Made by a program: the position numbers and the translations under genes | DNA from: Candidatus Borkfalkia ceftriaxoniphila | Lineage (GTDB): Bacteria > Bacillota > Clostridia > Christensenellales > Borkfalkiaceae | Assembly (NCBI RefSeq): GCF_004134775.1 | Contig: NZ_SDOZ01000002.1 | Span: forward strand, 904,005 to 968,004 | Reading direction: 5' to 3' | Length of the DNA stretch: 64,000 nucleotides | Notes under the pieces: model-generated | The model's input: only the letters and a program-made list of their open reading frames with translations | Databases searched by the model: none | Told to the model about the DNA's origin: nothing | In this document: one piece after another, positions 40,530 through 49,244 of the stretch | Layout of the letters: each line of letters opens with the position of its first letter | Position numbering within the stretch: the first letter of the stretch is position 1

Positions 40530-41849
40530 ATGGAAACAGCAATCCGCGTACTGGACATTATACTGAAAGTCTTTTTAGTCATGTCCTTTTATAAATTCGT
40601 TTATATGATCATAGGTTTTTGCCGCAAGGCAAAAACCTTTTCAGTTACTGAAAAGAAACATCGTTACGCCATAGTGATCTGCGCCCGCAACGAAGAAAAG
40701 GTCATCGGCAACCTGTTGGACAGCATTGCGGGGCAGGATTATCCCAAAGACAAACTGCACGTGTTCGTGATCGCGGACAACTGCACGGACGAAACCGCCG
40801 CCATCGCGCGCGCAAAAGGCGCCACCGTGTACGAGCGGCACGATCTTTCCAAAGCGCGCAAAGGTTACGCGCTCGGGTTCGGGTTCGATCGGATCAAGGA
40901 AGATTACGGCATCGAAAATTTCGAAGGATATCTCTTTTTCGACGCGGACAACCTTTTGCGCCCCGATTACGTCACCGAAATGAACAAAGCGTTCGATACG
41001 GGCGAACTCGACGTAATTACGGGCTACCGCAATACGAAAAACTTCGACACGAATTGCATTTCCGCCGCGTACGGCATTCACTTTTACAGAAGTTCGCTCA
41101 CATACCACCGCCCCAGGCAGTTATTGAATTCCGCCACGCACCTCGCCGGCACAGGCTATCTCGTGAAAGCGGAGATTTTAAAGGACGGCTGGCGCTGGTA
41201 TTGTCTGACCGAGGATACCCAACTCACCCTCTACCTCGTGGCGCACGGATATAAGATCGGCTACTGCGAGGCTGCGGAATTTTTCGACGAACAGCCTGTC
41301 GGATTCGGAACGGTCATCAAACAGCGCATGCGTTGGTTCAAGGGCCGCCTTTACGCGTTTTTTGCCTATGCGCACCAGGAGATCGCGGGCATGTTCAAAA
41401 AGAAAACGCAGAAATGGGCGTGTTTCGATATGTTGTTTTACGCCTTTCCTTACGGTTTGGTCACGACCGTCATATCTTTGGCGGTCACCGCCCTTTCCGT
41501 CGCGCTCGCGGTGCAGGCGGGCACCGTGATGGATTCCTACGGGCCGCTGGCGACGCTCAAAAGCATGGGAATGGACCTTTTGAGTTTCTGGCTGATGACC
41601 GTGTTCACCGGCACCGTGGTCGTCATACGCGAACGGAAACACATTCATTGTACGACGAAGAAACTCGTCCTGTACGTACTGCTCTTCCCCTGGTTCGATT
41701 TTATCGAGATCCCGCTCGCGATCTTCAGCCTGTTCATGCACGTCACCTGGAAAAAAATCAAACACGTGGACACGACCAGGATCGAACAACTCGTCCCCGT
41801 AAAGACGGACGTGCCGCAAACGGTTATCATGAAAGACAAAGCGTCCTGA
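40530..41849 (+). CDS. Membrane glycosyltransferase family 2, processive type
   Basis: The protein has 439 residues, with an N-terminal helix, a GT-A domain (IVICARNEEKVIGNLLDSI, FFDADNLL, the TED motif CLTEDTQLT and the K-Q-R-M-R-W version of QxxRW) and three or four C-terminal helices. These motifs mark enzymes such as cellulose or N-acetylglucosamine synthases and related glycolipid synthases. It follows the DeoR regulator by 15 bases, with AGGAG before ATG. Its product is unknown. Confidence 0.88.
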   Translation: METAIRVLDIILKVFLVMSFYKFVYMIIGFCRKAKTFSVTEKKHRYAIVICARNEEKVIGNLLDSIAGQDYPKDKLHVFVIADNCTDETAAIARAKGATVYERHDLSKARKGYALGFGFDRIKEDYGIENFEGYLFFDADNLLRPDYVTEMNKAFDTGELDVITGYRNTKNFDTNCISAAYGIHFYRSSLTYHRPRQLLNSATHLAGTGYLVKAEILKDGWRWYCLTEDTQLTLYLVAHGYKIGYCEAAEFFDEQPVGFGTVIKQRMRWFKGRLYAFFAYAHQEIAGMFKKKTQKWACFDMLFYAFPYGLVTTVISLAVTALSVALAVQAGTVMDSYGPLATLKSMGMDLLSFWLMTVFTGTVVVIRERKHIHCTTKKLVLYVLLFPWFDFIEIPLAIFSLFMHVTWKKIKHVDTTRIEQLVPVKTDVPQTVIMKDKAS

Positions 41850-41853
41850 TAAA

Positions 41854-41882
41854 AAAAGCGCGCCCGAAAGGGTGCGCTTTTA
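41854..41882. terminator. Terminator between glycosyltransferase and bofA
   Basis: AAAAGCGC-G-CCC and GGG-T-GCGCTTTT pair around GAAA; it can work in both directions. Confidence 0.85.
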
Positions 41883-42140
41883 CTATTTGATCAGACTGAC
41901 GATCAGCATGATGATGACCGCGGGAACGCCGAAAATACCCGCAAGCAGCGCCGTCCACCACACGAGCGGGATTTCCACCGCGGGGATAAAATTCAAAAGC
42001 CAGATGGCGAGCGCGCCGATGACGGCGTTTAAAACGATCGTAAAAATGGTTTTGAACGTCGCTTTGAATAACTTCAGACCGATCAGCAACAGCACGATGA
42101 CCGCCGCCGCGATCAGGATATATTGAATGGTTTGGCTCAT
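41883..42140 (-). CDS. bofA: BofA-family pro-sigma-K processing inhibitor
   Basis: This 85-residue membrane protein has two or three helices and the BofA-type NAVIGALAIWLLNF and GVPAVIIMLIV segments. In spore formers BofA restrains the protease SpoIVFB and so delays sigma-K activation in the mother cell. Its presence supports a sporulating ancestor. It lies downstream of phoU. Confidence 0.88.
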   Translation of the reverse strand: MSQTIQYILIAAAVIVLLLIGLKLFKATFKTIFTIVLNAVIGALAIWLLNFIPAVEIPLVWWTALLAGIFGVPAVIIMLIVSLIK

Positions 42141-42199
42141 ATCGAACTCTCCTTTTTATGATAGTATGCGCCGCGCCGCGATCCTTTATGCGAAAATCG

Positions 42200-42895
42200 T
42201 CAACCCAATTTTTTATGTTCTCCCGTCAGGGAAAAGAGTACCCATTCAGCGATATTCACCGCGTGGTCGCCGATGCGTTCGAGATATTTCGCCACCATCA
42301 AAAGATCGAGCGCGCGTTCGTTGCCGCCCTCGTCGCCGCTCCGGTGCATGACGGAAGTCAGTTTCGTTTTGATTTTGATAAAACATTCGTCCACGACGTC
42401 GTCCGCGCGGCATATCTCGCGCGCTTTTTGCTCGCTGCGCTCGGTGAACGCCTGCATGACGCCTACGACCATCTTCTGCACCGCGTCCGCCATCGCGCTC
42501 ATCTCTTCGGGGATCTCCCCCTCTTTCAACCCGCTCATTTTGACCACCAGTTCGCTGATATCCACCGCCTGGTCGGCGATACGCTCCATGTCCGTGATCA
42601 TCTTCATGGCGGAAGTGATAAAAAGAAGGTCGCTTGCGACGGGTTGCTGACGGATGATGAGTTTTAAACACAGGCGCTCGATCTCGCTCTCCTTTTCGTC
42701 CACCGCGTTTTCATAGCGTTTGATAGCGCGCACCACGCTGACGCTCCCGTACAATTCCCCCTCTTTTCTGGGAGGGATCGCGGGGCTTTTGAGCGCCGCG
42801 ACCACCTGTGCGATCGCCTGCGAATTCAGATCCCCCATTTCGGTAAGCAACGATTTCAGTTCCGCGAGTTGCTCGTTATATTGATTTCTGACCAT
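42200..42895 (-). CDS. phoU: Phosphate regulator PhoU
   Basis: This 231-residue protein has two PhoU three-helix bundles, each with the E/D-rich metal signature (MITDMERIADQAVDI and MVAKYLERIGDHAVNI). PhoU links the Pst transporter to PhoR and dampens Pho signalling. ATG at 42895 is preceded by GGGAGG within the end of pstB. Confidence 0.95.
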   Translation of the reverse strand: MVRNQYNEQLAELKSLLTEMGDLNSQAIAQVVAALKSPAIPPRKEGELYGSVSVVRAIKRYENAVDEKESEIERLCLKLIIRQQPVASDLLFITSAMKMITDMERIADQAVDISELVVKMSGLKEGEIPEEMSAMADAVQKMVVGVMQAFTERSEQKAREICRADDVVDECFIKIKTKLTSVMHRSGDEGGNERALDLLMVAKYLERIGDHAVNIAEWVLFSLTGEHKKLG

Positions 42896-42896
42896 A

Positions 42897-43646
42897 TCAG
42901 CCAAACCTCCCCGTGATATAATCTTCCGTTCTCCTGTCCCGCGGCTTATCGAAAATCTGATCAGTTTCGCCGAATTCGATGAGATCGCCCAACAGAAAAA
43001 ACGCGGTCTTGTCGGAAATGCGCGCCGCCTGCTGCATATTGTGCGTGACCATGACGATGGTGTAATTCTGTTTCAGTTCCTGCGCCAAATCTTCGATCTT
43101 GGAGGTGGAAATGGGATCGAGAGCGCTCGTCGGTTCGTCCATCAGAATGACTTCGGGTTCGACGGCGAGCGCGCGCGCGATGCAAAGGCGCTGCTGCTGT
43201 CCGCCCGAAAGCCCCAGAGCGCTTTTTTTCAGACGATCTTTCAGTTCATCCCAGATGGCTGCCTGCCGCAAAGATTTTTCCACGATCTCGTCCAGCGCCG
43301 CCTTTTTTTTCACGCCGTGCGTCTTGGGGCCGTAGGCGACGTTGTCGTACACGCTCATGGGAAACGGGTTGGGTTTCTGGAACACCATGCCCACGCGCTT
43401 GCGAAGATCGTTGACGTCCACTTTCCCGTACAGATCTTCGCCGTCGATCAGCACTTCTCCGTAAATTTTGCAGTCGGGCACGAGGTCGTTCATGCGGTTG
43501 AGCGATTTCAAAAAGGTGGATTTTCCGCATCCCGACGGACCGATGAACGCGGTGATCTCCTTTTCTTTGATGTCCATATCAATATTTTTCAGCGCATGAA
43601 AATTGCCGTAATATAAATTTAATCCCTTTACGTTGAACTTATCCAA
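42897..43646 (-). CDS. pstB: Phosphate ABC transporter ATPase PstB
   Basis: This 249-residue ATPase has Walker [10 protein letters not shown], the PstB-type [15 protein letters not shown], signature LSGGQQQR, Walker [14 protein letters not shown] and switch His in VTHNM. The start appears to be TTG at 43646, eight bases after AAGGAG, two bases downstream of the pstA stop; a longer frame upstream overlaps pstA. Confidence 0.95.
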   Translation of the reverse strand: MDKFNVKGLNLYYGNFHALKNIDMDIKEKEITAFIGPSGCGKSTFLKSLNRMNDLVPDCKIYGEVLIDGEDLYGKVDVNDLRKRVGMVFQKPNPFPMSVYDNVAYGPKTHGVKKKAALDEIVEKSLRQAAIWDELKDRLKKSALGLSGGQQQRLCIARALAVEPEVILMDEPTSALDPISTSKIEDLAQELKQNYTIVMVTHNMQQAARISDKTAFFLLGDLIEFGETDQIFDKPRDRRTEDYITGRFG

Positions 43647-43648
43647 GA

Positions 43649-44563
43649 TCAGTACTCCTTTTTGAGTTTTGCGCCGACGAATTCCGCCAACCCGTTGATG
43701 ACGAGAACGAGCGCGATGAGCACGACGGCCGCCGCCCACGCTTCCTTTTCGTACAGCGCGTTGGTCGCGAGAATATAGACGTGAATGGAGAGCGTTTCGC
43801 CGCCCTTTAAAAATCCGCCCGCCACGTTGGTGGCCGTGCCCGCCGTATAGATGAGCGCGGCGGTCTCCCCCACAATTCTGCCAAGGCTTAATATAACGCC
43901 CGAGATGATGCCCGACATGGCGGAGGGCAGAATGATCTTGAAGATCGTACGGAGTTTTCCTGCGCCCAGCGCGAAACTGCCTTCGCGGAAAGAATCGGGC
44001 ACGGCTTTTAACGCCTCTTCCGTGGTGCGCATGACGAGCGGCAGGATCATCAGCGCCATCGTGAGCGCGCCCGAGAGAACGGAAGTGCCCCAACCGAACA
44101 ACTGTACGAAAAAGAGCATGCCGAAAATGCCGTACACGATGGAAGGGATGCCCGCCAGCGTTTCCGCAGCCATGCGCACGATCTTGACGAACACGTTATT
44201 GGATTTCGCGTATTCGACCATAAAGATCGCGGCGAACACGCCGAGCGGCACGGCGACGGCGAGCGCGGTGCCCGCAATGAACAGCGTGTTTAAAAGCGCG
44301 GGCAGCATAGATTGGTTTTCGGTGGTATATTCCCATTCGAACAGTCTGGCGGACAGGTTGGGAACGCCCTGTACGAGCGTATAGACGAGCACCCACAAGA
44401 CTGCGCCCACGGTGATCGCCGCCGCAAGCAGCACCAATACGAGCGCGCCGAGCGAAAAAGGTTTTTTCAGATAGGCGCGCAGTTTATCCGATACGCTCTG
44501 CCTGTTGATGGCGACGGCGCCCTGCGGCATTTGCGATGCGGGCAGAATTTTTTCGCGTTCCAT
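43649..44563 (-). CDS. pstA: Phosphate ABC transporter permease PstA
   Basis: This 304-residue membrane protein has about six helices and a BPD permease loop ([25 protein letters not shown]). It sits between pstC and pstB in the standard order. The first 35 residues are cytoplasmic. Confidence 0.95.
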   Translation of the reverse strand: MEREKILPASQMPQGAVAINRQSVSDKLRAYLKKPFSLGALVLVLLAAAITVGAVLWVLVYTLVQGVPNLSARLFEWEYTTENQSMLPALLNTLFIAGTALAVAVPLGVFAAIFMVEYAKSNNVFVKIVRMAAETLAGIPSIVYGIFGMLFFVQLFGWGTSVLSGALTMALMILPLVMRTTEEALKAVPDSFREGSFALGAGKLRTIFKIILPSAMSGIISGVILSLGRIVGETAALIYTAGTATNVAGGFLKGGETLSIHVYILATNALYEKEAWAAAVVLIALVLVINGLAEFVGAKLKKEY

Positions 44564-44573
44564 AAATACCTCC

Positions 44574-45467
44574 TTATCTGGACTTTTTGCGGATGAGCGA
44601 AACGAGCAGCGTGATGATGAGAATAAATACGAACAGCACGCCCGCCGTGGCGATGAGTGCGCCGCGGTGCAGATCGGTCGCGTAGCCGAGTTCGATGACG
44701 ATATTCGCCGTCATCGTGCGCACACCGTCGAGTATGCTCGAAGGGAACACCGCCTGATTGCCCGCGATCATGACGACCGCCATCGTTTCGCCGATGACGC
44801 GCCCCAGCCCCAGAATGATGGAGGTCATGATGCCCGATTTCGCCGCGGGCACTTCGGTGCGGAAGATCGCGCGTTCCTTGGTCGCGCCCAGCGCGAGCGC
44901 GCCCTCGTAATAACTTTTCGGCACGGCGCGGATGGCGTTTTCCGACACGCTGATGATGGTGGGTAAGATCATGATGCCTAAAACGAGGGACGCGGTCAGA
45001 ATACTCGAGCCCGATCCGCCGAACGTGCGGCGGATGAGCGGGACGATGACTGCCACGCCGAAAAACCCGTACACGATGGAGGGAATGCCCGCCAGAATAT
45101 TGGTGAGCGGTTTCAGCACCTTGTACGCGGGGCGGGGGCAGTAGCGGGCCATGAATACGGCGGTCAGAAAACCGATGGGTACGCCGATGGCGAGCGCGCC
45201 CGCCGTAATGTAGCAGGACCCGACGATCATGGTCGCGATGCCGTAACTCGGATTGCCGTCGGTAGGCGCCCAGTTCCCGTTGAACAGAAAATCGATGATG
45301 CCGATCTCGGCGATCGCGGGAAACGCCTGCGCGAAAATGAACACGCAGATCGTCGCCACCGCCGCCACGAATACGACGGCGGAGATAATAAAGACGATCC
45401 TCATGATCGTTTCTTTCCATTGGATCTTTACGGCGCGTTTTACGCCTTCCTGTAAGGTTTGTTCCAT
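44574..45467 (-). CDS. pstC: Phosphate ABC transporter permease PstC
   Basis: This 297-residue membrane protein has about six helices and the permease loop ALALGATKERAIFRTEVPAA. It follows pstS on the leftward operon and precedes pstA by ten bases. Confidence 0.95.
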   Translation of the reverse strand: MEQTLQEGVKRAVKIQWKETIMRIVFIISAVVFVAAVATICVFIFAQAFPAIAEIGIIDFLFNGNWAPTDGNPSYGIATMIVGSCYITAGALAIGVPIGFLTAVFMARYCPRPAYKVLKPLTNILAGIPSIVYGFFGVAVIVPLIRRTFGGSGSSILTASLVLGIMILPTIISVSENAIRAVPKSYYEGALALGATKERAIFRTEVPAAKSGIMTSIILGLGRVIGETMAVVMIAGNQAVFPSSILDGVRTMTANIVIELGYATDLHRGALIATAGVLFVFILIITLLVSLIRKKSR

Positions 45468-45535
45468 TTTTTCCTCTCAGAACGCGGCAAAAGCGGGTCT
45501 GTACAAAGCCCCGCCAGCCCGATTTATTTTTTGCT

Positions 45536-46429
45536 TTACGCCTCTACCGACACGCCCACGTCCGACCATTTCGTCGCGACGCCGATATAGATGTTGCAAA
45601 GTTGTTCTTTGGTAATATTCGTGATGGGATTCATATTGTTGACGATGACCGCGATGCCGTCGGTCGCCAGCACGACGGATTGCAGCGCCGCGGCCTCGCT
45701 CTCTTCCAATTCGCGCGACGCCATGCCCAGATCGTACGTTCCGTTCATCGCACCCGTCATGCCCGCCGTGGAATCGTTGAATTGCAGATCGATCGTCGAT
45801 TTGGAAACGCCCGACGCCTTGCAGTAACTTTCGACGAGCGCCTGCATCAAAGGATACACCGAGGAGGAACCGTTGACGACCAGTTTTTCCGTAGGCGCCG
45901 TAGCGGGTTTCGTGTACGAAGCCGTATTTTCGGGCGCAATGAAATCTTCTCCGTTGATGACCTCCGCCGCTTCCGTACTCGCGATGTATTTCATGAAATC
46001 CGCCAGCGTGGGATTGTCGTTGTCCTCTTTGTACGCGAGATTGAAGGGCCTCGAAAGCGTGTAAGAGCCGTTTTTGATGTTGTTTACGGTAGCCGCAGTC
46101 CCTTCAAAGGGCACCGCTTTGACGCTGTCGTTGAGCGAACCGAGCGAAATATAAGCGATGGCGCTCGGGTTTTTCTGTACGTTTTGCAGCGCTACCGCGG
46201 TAGAATTGGCAACCTGCGCGGTCTTGACCGTCCTGTCCACTTTGTTGCCGTCCTTATCCTTCTGTTGTACGCCCGTCAGTTCGATAAACGCGCCGCGCGT
46301 TCCCGAACCGCTCTCGCGGGTGATCACCGTGATCGTGTCCGTCATTTTGTCCTCGCCGCAGCCGACTGCCGCAACGCCTAAAACGCCTACCATTGCGATA
46401 CTCAGAATCGCAAGCAATATCTTTTTCAT
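45536..46429 (-). CDS. pstS: Phosphate-binding lipoprotein PstS, circularly permuted
   Basis: This 297-residue exported lipoprotein starts with a signal peptide ending in AAVGC. The order of the mature part is unusual. The phosphate-binding SGSGTRGAF box, NPSAIAYISLGSL and SRPFNL, which form the C-terminal half of ordinary PstS, come first (residues 30-170). Then come NGSSSVYPLMQAL, DSTAGMTGAMNG, MASREL and DGIAVIVNN...ITKEQLCNIY, the usual N-terminal half. The two ends would meet where ordinary PstS is continuous. It heads pstSCAB-phoU. Confidence 0.93.
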   Translation of the reverse strand: MKKILLAILSIAMVGVLGVAAVGCGEDKMTDTITVITRESGSGTRGAFIELTGVQQKDKDGNKVDRTVKTAQVANSTAVALQNVQKNPSAIAYISLGSLNDSVKAVPFEGTAATVNNIKNGSYTLSRPFNLAYKEDNDNPTLADFMKYIASTEAAEVINGEDFIAPENTASYTKPATAPTEKLVVNGSSSVYPLMQALVESYCKASGVSKSTIDLQFNDSTAGMTGAMNGTYDLGMASRELEESEAAALQSVVLATDGIAVIVNNMNPITNITKEQLCNIYIGVATKWSDVGVSVEA

Positions 46430-46460
46430 TTTTTTCGATCTCCTTGTTCTTTGTAATTCG

Positions 46461-46513
46461 AGTATAAACCCAAAATGTCTAATCTTTTCGCAAATGTTGT
46501 CATAATTTTGTAA
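46461..46513 (-). promoter_or_regulatory. Pho-box-like promoter of the pst operon
   Basis: Read leftward, TTACAA (46513-46508) and TGACAA (46502-46497) are 11 bases apart, followed further down by TATACT (46466-46461) without a clear -35. This resembles the arrangement before the Na/Pi transporter. Confidence 0.5.
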
Positions 46514-46538
46514 TAACCTTATTTTACGCAATCGGCAT

Positions 46539-46573
46539 AAAAAAATCCCGACGGGAGATCCCGTCGGGAAAAT
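46539..46573. terminator. Terminator between pst promoter and the 46574 gene
   Basis: TTCCCGACGGGA and TCCCGTCGGGAA pair, read leftward, and are followed by TTTTTTT. Confidence 0.9.
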
Positions 46574-47236
46574 TCAGTTTTGTTTGTACAATCGGCCCTT
46601 GATGAGTTTATACACCACGACCATCAGCACGATGGCGATGATGAGATAAAATAAGAGCGTCGTGAACGCGGGAAACACCGTGCACACGAAAGAGATCAAC
46701 AGCCCCGCGACCACGTTGCCGGCAAACGCGGCAAGAATGCTCTGCCAGAATTTGAGCCCCGCAAACACCGCGATCGCGGTGCCCGTCCACACGCCCGTCA
46801 GCGGTAGCGGCACAGCCACGAACAGAAACACGCCCAGCATTTTATAAAAAGTTTTTTTGCGGGGAGAAGACTGCGCTTTGCCCTCGCTCTCCATTTTTTC
46901 CGCCTTTTCACGCACGGAGTGTTCGAAACGCTCGATGAGCCGCTTGAAAAGTTTCGTGCTTTTCAGCCAGCGCACCAAAGGCTCGAGCAAAAATGAAAGC
47001 AGGATCGCGACGATCAGCCCGCCCAATATGCCGCATCCGAGCGCCGCGCCGCCCGACAGGGCGTGTTCGCCCCAGAACGCCGTGCTCATGCCGAAGGGGA
47101 TCGCGCCTTTGAGTTCGATGATCGGCACGATCGATATGAGAACGGTCGCGAGCGCCGCATTATCGCCGAATACGCGCGCGAACAGTTCTTTGATCCATTC
47201 GGTGACGCCCGCCGACAGGATATTTCCAAGATCCAT
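46574..47236 (-). CDS. Small multidrug export-like membrane protein (COG2426)
   Basis: This 220-residue membrane protein has about five helices and the characteristic SIVPIIELKGAIPFGM and VAVPLPLTGVWTGTAIAV segments. A charged cytoplasmic loop (FEHSVREKAEKMESEGKAQ) lies between. Family members are annotated as small multidrug exporters, but proof of transport is thin. It starts four bases after dxs, so the two are co-transcribed. Confidence 0.85.
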   Translation of the reverse strand: MDLGNILSAGVTEWIKELFARVFGDNAALATVLISIVPIIELKGAIPFGMSTAFWGEHALSGGAALGCGILGGLIVAILLSFLLEPLVRWLKSTKLFKRLIERFEHSVREKAEKMESEGKAQSSPRKKTFYKMLGVFLFVAVPLPLTGVWTGTAIAVFAGLKFWQSILAAFAGNVVAGLLISFVCTVFPAFTTLLFYLIIAIVLMVVVYKLIKGRLYKQN

Positions 47237-47240
47237 AGAT

Positions 47241-49058
47241 TCAGTCTCCGTTGCCGCGCTCTCGTTGCAGCGTTTCCACGATTTTGAGCAAGTCGTTTTC
47301 GGCGACGCCCAGCATCTGCGCCTGCTCTTCCGCCTTCGCGTGCGCAATGAATTTCAAAGGCGCGCCCACAAGGCGCAAACTGACGCGTTCCCCTCTCTGC
47401 GCGAAAAATTCCGCGACCGCGCCGCCGAACCCGCCCGCCGCGTACGATTCCTCGAAGGTGACGAGTTTTTTATCTTTCAGCCGTTCGAGCATATCTTCGT
47501 CCAGCGGCACGACGGTGCGCGCGTTTACGATCCCGAAGGGGATCTTTGCCTTTTCCCGCGCCGAAAGCGCCCTCGCGATCGAACGCGCGCCGCTCGCGAG
47601 CACGTAGACGTCTTCCCCCTCTTCAAGCACTTCCCACCTATTTTTCTCAAAATCCGCGCCGCTTATACCGACTTTGCCGATCTTTCCGTTGGGATAACGG
47701 AGGGCGACGGGACAATCGAGCGAAAGCGCGTAGGCGAACATGGCCTCCGCCTCGTCGTCGTCCTTGGGCGCGAATACTTTCAGATTGGGGATCGAACGGA
47801 GATACGCGGTATCGAACATTCCCTGATGCGTCTTTCCGTCCGCGCCCGACAACCCCGCCCTGTCCACCAGAAAGACGACGGGCAGATTCTGGATACACAC
47901 GTCGTGAACGATCTGGTCGTACGCGCGCTGTAAAAACGTGGAATATATGCACACGACGGGCTTTAAACCGCCCTTCGCCATGCCCGCCGCCATCGTGACG
48001 GCGTAACTTTCGCAGATGCCCGCGTCGAAACAGCGCGCGGGATATTTTTCGGAAAATTCGTTGAGCCCTACCCCGTCGCGCATCGCCGCGCAGACGGCGG
48101 TCACCCGTTCGTCTTTTTCCGCCGCGCGGCACAGCATCGCGCTCACGCGCTCGGAAAAGGTATTTTCGCTCACTTTGAGGTCCGCGCCGATGCCGTGATA
48201 GAGCGACGGCTGCTGTTCCGCGAGTTCCATGCCGTGCCCCTTTTGCGTGACCACGTGCACGAACGCGGGCTTGTCGAGGTGTTTTATATCCTCGAACACG
48301 CGCACGAGTTCGGAAAGATTGTGCCCGTCGAGCGGGCCGATATATTTGAATCCGCAGCGCTCGAAAAACGCGTTTTTATTGAGCAGCCGCTTGATATTTC
48401 TCTTGACTTTGCGAAGAGATCTTCCCAGAGCGTTGGTTTCGCGGAAGGTCTTTTCCAGAAACGAATTGAAACGGCGATAGCGCCGTTTCGCCGTCATTTT
48501 GCTGACCGCGCTGTACAGCGCGGAGGTGTTTTTGCCGATAGACATGCCGTTATCGTTCAAAATCACGATAAAATTTTTGGGCTTGGATTCCGACGAAAAG
48601 AGCGCTTCCAGCGCCAGACCGTTGGAAAGAGAAGCGTCGCCGATAAGGCAGATGACTTTTTCGCTCCCGCCTAAAAGATCTCTCGCATGGCAAAACCCGA
48701 TGCCCGTCGCCACGCTCGCGCCGCTATGACCCGCGATAAAAGCGTCGTAATCGCTCTCTTCGGGGTCGGGAAAGCCCGAGAGTCCGCCCTTTTGGCGGAT
48801 GGTCGAAAACCGTTCGGCGCGCCCCGTGACGAGTTTGTGCGCGTAACACTGGTGCCCCACGTCGAAGAGCAGTTTGTCTTTGGGAAAATCGAAGACGAAG
48901 TGCAGGGCAAGCGTCAGTTCTACCACGCCGAGATTGGAAGAGAGATGCCCGCCGTTTTTGCGTACGGCGGCGACGATCTCCTCGCGGCAGTCGTCGGCGA
49001 GCGCTTCCAGTTGTTTTAAATTGTACGAATGTATCTCTCGGGAAGACACCGCTTGCAT
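47241..49058 (-). CDS. dxs: 1-deoxy-D-xylulose-5-phosphate synthase
   Basis: This 605-residue thiamine diphosphate enzyme condenses pyruvate and glyceraldehyde 3-phosphate, the first step of the MEP isoprenoid pathway. It shows LSSNLGVVELTLALH, FDVGHQCYAHKL, the TPP motif GDASLSNGLALEAL...NDNGMSI and the transketolase pyrimidine domain with AGICESYAVTMAAGMA. It is slightly shorter than the E. coli enzyme, as is common in Clostridia. Confidence 0.95.
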   Translation of the reverse strand: MQAVSSREIHSYNLKQLEALADDCREEIVAAVRKNGGHLSSNLGVVELTLALHFVFDFPKDKLLFDVGHQCYAHKLVTGRAERFSTIRQKGGLSGFPDPEESDYDAFIAGHSGASVATGIGFCHARDLLGGSEKVICLIGDASLSNGLALEALFSSESKPKNFIVILNDNGMSIGKNTSALYSAVSKMTAKRRYRRFNSFLEKTFRETNALGRSLRKVKRNIKRLLNKNAFFERCGFKYIGPLDGHNLSELVRVFEDIKHLDKPAFVHVVTQKGHGMELAEQQPSLYHGIGADLKVSENTFSERVSAMLCRAAEKDERVTAVCAAMRDGVGLNEFSEKYPARCFDAGICESYAVTMAAGMAKGGLKPVVCIYSTFLQRAYDQIVHDVCIQNLPVVFLVDRAGLSGADGKTHQGMFDTAYLRSIPNLKVFAPKDDDEAEAMFAYALSLDCPVALRYPNGKIGKVGISGADFEKNRWEVLEEGEDVYVLASGARSIARALSAREKAKIPFGIVNARTVVPLDEDMLERLKDKKLVTFEESYAAGGFGGAVAEFFAQRGERVSLRLVGAPLKFIAHAKAEEQAQMLGVAENDLLKIVETLQRERGNGD

Positions 49059-49071
49059 AACCCACCTCGAC

Positions 49072-49163
49072 GCTCTCTATTCTATGAGAGCGCGGCACGA
49101 AAATATGCCGCCTGCAAATCTATTGAACTTTAACATTGTACCCAAATTCGCGGCGTTTGTCAA
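49072..49163 (-). promoter_or_regulatory. dxs promoter and leader hairpin
   Basis: TTGACA (49163-49158), 17 bases and TACAAT (49140-49135), read leftward. GCTCTC/GAGAGC arms at 49072-49091 lie just before the start codon region and may affect initiation. Confidence 0.7.
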
Positions 49164-49191
49164 GCCTATCCCCTTTTCGCGGCGCGCGCGC

Positions 49192-49220
49192 TTGTGTTTT
49201 TCACATACTTTTGTTATAAT
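49192..49220 (+). promoter_or_regulatory. Promoter of the methyltransferase gene
   Basis: TTGTGT at 49192-49197, 17 bases and TATAAT at 49215-49220, followed by TTGGAG before ATG at 49245. Confidence 0.7.
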
Positions 49221-49244
49221 GTTAACAAAACCTTGGAGATTTTT

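Noticed and set aside
43647..44093. N-terminal extension of PstB
   Set aside because: It overlaps pstA in another frame and is Arg/His-rich; the TTG at 43646 with AAGGAG gives the normal PstB length.
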